Below, piece by piece: positions 61,638 to 64,000 of a stretch of DNA of 64,000 nt (positions are counted from its first letter, which is position 1; every line of letters starts with the position of its first letter). Under the pieces are notes generated by a model that was given only the letters and a program-made list of their open reading frames with translations, had not been told where the DNA came from and searched no databases. Made by a program: the position numbers and the translations under genes. The DNA is from Allomuricauda sp. NBRC 101325 (lineage in GTDB: Bacteria > Bacteroidota > Bacteroidia > Flavobacteriales > Flavobacteriaceae), in assembly GCF_030268205.1 (NCBI RefSeq), contig NZ_BSQF01000001.1, positions 540,649-604,648 on the forward strand, in the 5' to 3' direction.

Positions 61638-62276
61638 ATGAAGTCAATTACAATCAAAGGATCCCAAAGAGAAAGCGTGGGCAAGGTTTCTACCAAAGCC
61701 TTACGTAATGCTGGAAAGGTCCCTTGCGTACTGTACGGAGGGGATAAACCAATGCACTTTTCAGCTGAAGAATTTTCATTCAAAGACTTAGTGTACACCC
61801 CAAACGCGTACACCGCAGTAATTGAATTGGAAAATGGCGAAAAGTTTGACGCCGTGTTGCAAGACATCCAGTTTCACCCAGTAACTGATAAAATCCTACA
61901 CGTGGATTTCTACCAGTTGTTCGAGGACAAACCTATAACCATGAACATTCCTGTTCATTTGGAAGGAAACTCCCCAGGGGTAAGAAACGGTGGTCGTTTG
62001 CTTTTCAGAAAACGCAAATTGGCTATCAAGGCTTTGCCTAACTTGCTTCCAGATTTTATTACGGTAAATATCTCCAAACTTAGAATTGGTGGAACTATTG
62101 CTGTTGAAACTATTCTAAATGATGACTACACTATTCTTCACCCAGAAAGTACTGCTATTGTTCAGGTGAAAGCTTCTAGAACTTCCGTCGCTGGTGCAGA
62201 TGACGAAGAAGAAGATGAAGAAGCAGAAGGTGTTGCAGCTGAAGCCGGAGCAGAAGCTTCTGAAGCAGCGGAATAG
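61638..62276 (+). CDS. rplY: 50S ribosomal protein bL25, CTC form
   Basis: A 212-residue bL25 of the long general-stress (Ctc) type: N-terminal 5S rRNA-binding domain (about 1-90), C-terminal TL5-like beta domain (about 95-185) and an acidic Glu/Ala tail ([11 protein letters not shown]...). The order prs-rplY-pth is widespread in bacteria. Confidence 0.95.
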   Translation: MKSITIKGSQRESVGKVSTKALRNAGKVPCVLYGGDKPMHFSAEEFSFKDLVYTPNAYTAVIELENGEKFDAVLQDIQFHPVTDKILHVDFYQLFEDKPITMNIPVHLEGNSPGVRNGGRLLFRKRKLAIKALPNLLPDFITVNISKLRIGGTIAVETILNDDYTILHPESTAIVQVKASRTSVAGADDEEEDEEAEGVAAEAGAEASEAAE

Positions 62277-62292
62277 CCGAAAGCTCAAGTAT

Positions 62293-62337
62293 AAAAGCAT
62301 CCCTATTTTTACTGCGGTGAAAATTTGGGATGCTTTT
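62293..62337 (+). terminator. hairpin terminator between rplY and pth
   Basis: Eleven-base-pair stem AAAAGCATCCC/GGGATGCTTTT around a long loop, with GTATTTTT after it. The long loop and broken T tract suggest partial termination. Confidence 0.65.
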
Positions 62338-62364
62338 GTATTTTTAGGAAAACTCAAAGACTAA

Positions 62365-62994
62365 ATGCTCCCTATTTTTAAAAACCTTTTTGGCAAACCA
62401 AAACAACTACTAGAAGAAACAGATCCCATGAAAAAATTTTTAATCGTTGGCCTTGGCAATATCGGTTCCGATTACGACGAAACCAGACATAACATTGGGT
62501 TCAAAGTATTGGATTTTCTGGCCGAAAAGGAAAGTTTTGTTTTTGAAAGTGCCAAACTTGGAGCTGTGGCCACCTTTAAACACAAAGGAAAAAGTGTGGT
62601 TTGCCTAAAACCATCCACCTACATGAATTTAAGCGGAAAAGCGGTAAAGTACTGGATGGAAAAGGAAAATATCGGGTTGGACAATGTATTGATCATTACG
62701 GATGACATTAATCTACCCTTTGGCACCTTACGCGTTAAAACCAAAGGCAGCGATGGCGGACATAATGGATTAAAGGATATTCAGAATACCCTTCAAACTG
62801 CCCAATACAACCGTTTTCGGTTTGGTGTTGGTTCAGATTTTGGCCAGGGCAAACAAGTTGATTATGTTTTGGGCAAATGGGGTGAAGAAGAACAAAAAAC
62901 CATGCCTGAACGTTTGGAGAAATCCACAGAACTCATCCGTTCGTTCATTTTTGCCGGTGTAAAGAACACCATGAACCAATTCAACGGCAAATAA
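62365..62994 (+). CDS. pth: peptidyl-tRNA hydrolase
   Basis: A 209-residue enzyme that frees tRNA from drop-off peptidyl-tRNA. The core begins at MKKFLIVGLGNIG (residue 22), with the catalytic His in DETRHNIGF (about 42), the KPSTYMNLSG segment and GGHNGLKDI near 131-139. The first 21 residues are an extension; I keep the ATG at 62365 because a similar leader ending in TDPMKKFLIVG is usual in flavobacteria. The ATG at 62428 is the alternative. The stop is 1 base from that of the convergent lipoprotein gene. Confidence 0.94.
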   Translation: MLPIFKNLFGKPKQLLEETDPMKKFLIVGLGNIGSDYDETRHNIGFKVLDFLAEKESFVFESAKLGAVATFKHKGKSVVCLKPSTYMNLSGKAVKYWMEKENIGLDNVLIITDDINLPFGTLRVKTKGSDGGHNGLKDIQNTLQTAQYNRFRFGVGSDFGQGKQVDYVLGKWGEEEQKTMPERLEKSTELIRSFIFAGVKNTMNQFNGK

Positions 62995-62995
62995 T

Positions 62996-63679
62996 TTAGA
63001 ACACTTTAAAATCGAACACCCCAGAGTCGGAGGCATTGCCCTCCAAATCCGTGGTAACGATCTTCCAATAATACACCACGCCAGAGGTAACACCCACGGA
63101 CATTTGCATGGTTGATGCATCAATTGTACCCAGTGAAGTAGTTGGCGGATTGGTTTCGGAGAAAAAGACCTCGAAGGTATCAATATCATTATCGACATCG
63201 GCACCGGCCCATTCCAAGGTCACTTCATTGGCGATATCCATGATTACCGTTTCCCCAGACTCAGGAGATACAAGCTGTGCAGGAAAAGGTGCATAGGTGG
63301 TCTCGGAACCAGCATTGTAAAATAACCATGTCTCGCTCACAGCAGTTTCATCAGAATCTGAATTTATAGAGGTCACCGTCCATGCAAATGGCGAACCCTT
63401 TGCAATGGAAAGACTGGCAGAAGTTGCGGTCGTTGTTAAATTATGGGGCACATTGGTTTCCAAATTGACCACATTCAGTGCATAGCGTTCTGCATGATTG
63501 GCAGCACTCCAAACAAATGTCACTTGACTTAAGGTCTCACTTAGGCTTGTTCCAGTAATACATTCAGAATTTTCCTCGGGAAAAATCAATGAAGTAGCTT
63601 CTGGAGACGGTGGTGCATCATTCCCTCCACAAGAAATCAATAAAGCCAATAGCAATACACCTATAAAGTTCCGCATCAT
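62996..63679 (-). CDS. lipoprotein with two Ig/FnIII-like domains
   Basis: A 227-residue lipoprotein (lipobox LISC, Cys17, followed by GGND, a Bacteroidota surface-export-like acidic signal). Two beta-sandwich repeats follow (about 28-125 and 133-227); each has VTFVWSAANHAERYALNV / VTLEWAGADVDNDIDTFEVFF-like strands and ends in FxWTVTSI or YYWKIVTTD, the fibronectin-III pattern. No enzymatic motif. Its start overlaps the end of the T9SS protein gene by 4 bases, so it may anchor or assist that protein. Confidence 0.75.
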   Translation of the reverse strand: MMRNFIGVLLLALLISCGGNDAPPSPEATSLIFPEENSECITGTSLSETLSQVTFVWSAANHAERYALNVVNLETNVPHNLTTTATSASLSIAKGSPFAWTVTSINSDSDETAVSETWLFYNAGSETTYAPFPAQLVSPESGETVIMDIANEVTLEWAGADVDNDIDTFEVFFSETNPPTTSLGTIDASTMQMSVGVTSGVVYYWKIVTTDLEGNASDSGVFDFKVF

Positions 63680-64000
63680 TTCTTAATGAATTTAAACGTT
63701 TCCCTTGCCCCTTCTTTATCTATCCGCATATAATAGATGCCCTTGGTCAATCCAGATAAATCCATTTCTAGATCGTCGCCATTGGATGTTCTATTTTCGG
63801 ATCTTACCAATCTTCCATTTAATGTAAAAACTTCGATGCCCACATGGCCTATATATCCTCCCAAATAAACTTGAGTTACATTGATTACCGGATTTGGACT
63901 TATGACCGGCCTGGACGAATAAAACAAGGTTTTCTCCACTACTCCTTGACAAGGAATATTGGAATATACGCGAAGTGTATTTACCCCTTCCTTTAAGGTT
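63676..64000 (-). CDS. 3' end of a T9SS type A-sorted protein (partial)
   Basis: The minus-strand frame is open to the right edge, so only the last 107 or so residues are seen. They hold a type A T9SS C-terminal sorting domain: ISPNPVINVTQVYLG, VGIEVFTLNGRLV, MDLSGLTKGIYYMRI and the basic end FKFIKK. A T-L-K-E-G-V-N-T-L-R-V-like stretch before it suggests a beta domain. The function of the exported part is outside the window. Translationally coupled to the lipoprotein gene. Confidence 0.88.
   Translation of the reverse strand, partial: TLKEGVNTLRVYSNIPCQGVVEKTLFYSSRPVISPNPVINVTQVYLGGYIGHVGIEVFTLNGRLVRSENRTSNGDDLEMDLSGLTKGIYYMRIDKEGARETFKFIKK

Overview
The window looks like the chromosome of a Gram-negative, gliding-type marine flavobacterium (Bacteroidota, Flavobacteriaceae; a Muricauda/Allomuricauda-like genome is a guess). 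The signs are a PorP/SprF protein with a type B T9SS-sorted adhesin, a type A T9SS tail, a FecI/FecR/TonB-receptor trio, lipoproteins, an exonuclease-fused DnaE, an ATP-cone on the ribonucleotide reductase beta subunit, almost no Shine-Dalgarno sequences, and promoters of the Bacteroidota form TTG-N19-TAnnTTTG. I see no transposase, integrase, prophage, CRISPR array or rRNA. All family calls come from reading the proteins by eye; no database search was run.

Layout. 1-4 kb: tail of an error-prone-type DnaE and a YdeP-type molybdopterin oxidoreductase. 4-8.5 kb: glutaryl-CoA dehydrogenase-like enzyme, a REP-like palindrome cluster, tRNA methyltransferase TrmN6, a GH29 fucosidase and a small outer-membrane barrel. 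8.5-15.8 kb: rpsP-rimM, replicative dnaE, thioredoxin, a large inverted repeat and a DUF58 protein. 15.9-20.2 kb: tRNA-Asp and a two-component system (soluble histidine kinase plus sigma-54 activator) with a sigma-54 promoter in front of a GreA/Rnk-like gene and a small secreted protein.

20.3-32.3 kb: a tightly packed six-gene operon, with a divergent AraC regulator, that combines 4-hydroxyproline catabolism (epimerase, deaminase, alpha-ketoglutarate semialdehyde dehydrogenase) with a zinc-cysteine beta-L-arabinofuranosidase, a DUF885 peptidase-like protein and a large secreted DUF5695 protein. I read it as a candidate locus for eating hydroxyproline-rich glycoproteins (plant or algal extensin-like material). 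It is the most interesting system in the window.

32.3-39.3 kb: an S41 protease; a proline operon (GNAT, a bS21-like protein, a small CxxC protein, proC, proB, proA) behind a possible leader peptide; a YegP-like protein; a siroheme-type dehydrogenase. 39.4-49.9 kb: PorP/SprF with a nine-repeat DUF11 adhesin; nrdB-nrdA with an upstream palindrome and a long hairpin; gamma-glutamyltransferase. 50-60.4 kb: an LtaS-like phosphotransferase overlapping a diacylglycerol kinase; a thioredoxin/ApbE/DUF4266/DUF3570 module that may make a flavinylated outer-membrane protein; and, divergent from it, an ECF sigma/FecR/TonB-receptor trio. 60.4-64 kb: tRNA-Leu, prs, rplY, pth, a lipoprotein and the end of a T9SS-exported protein.
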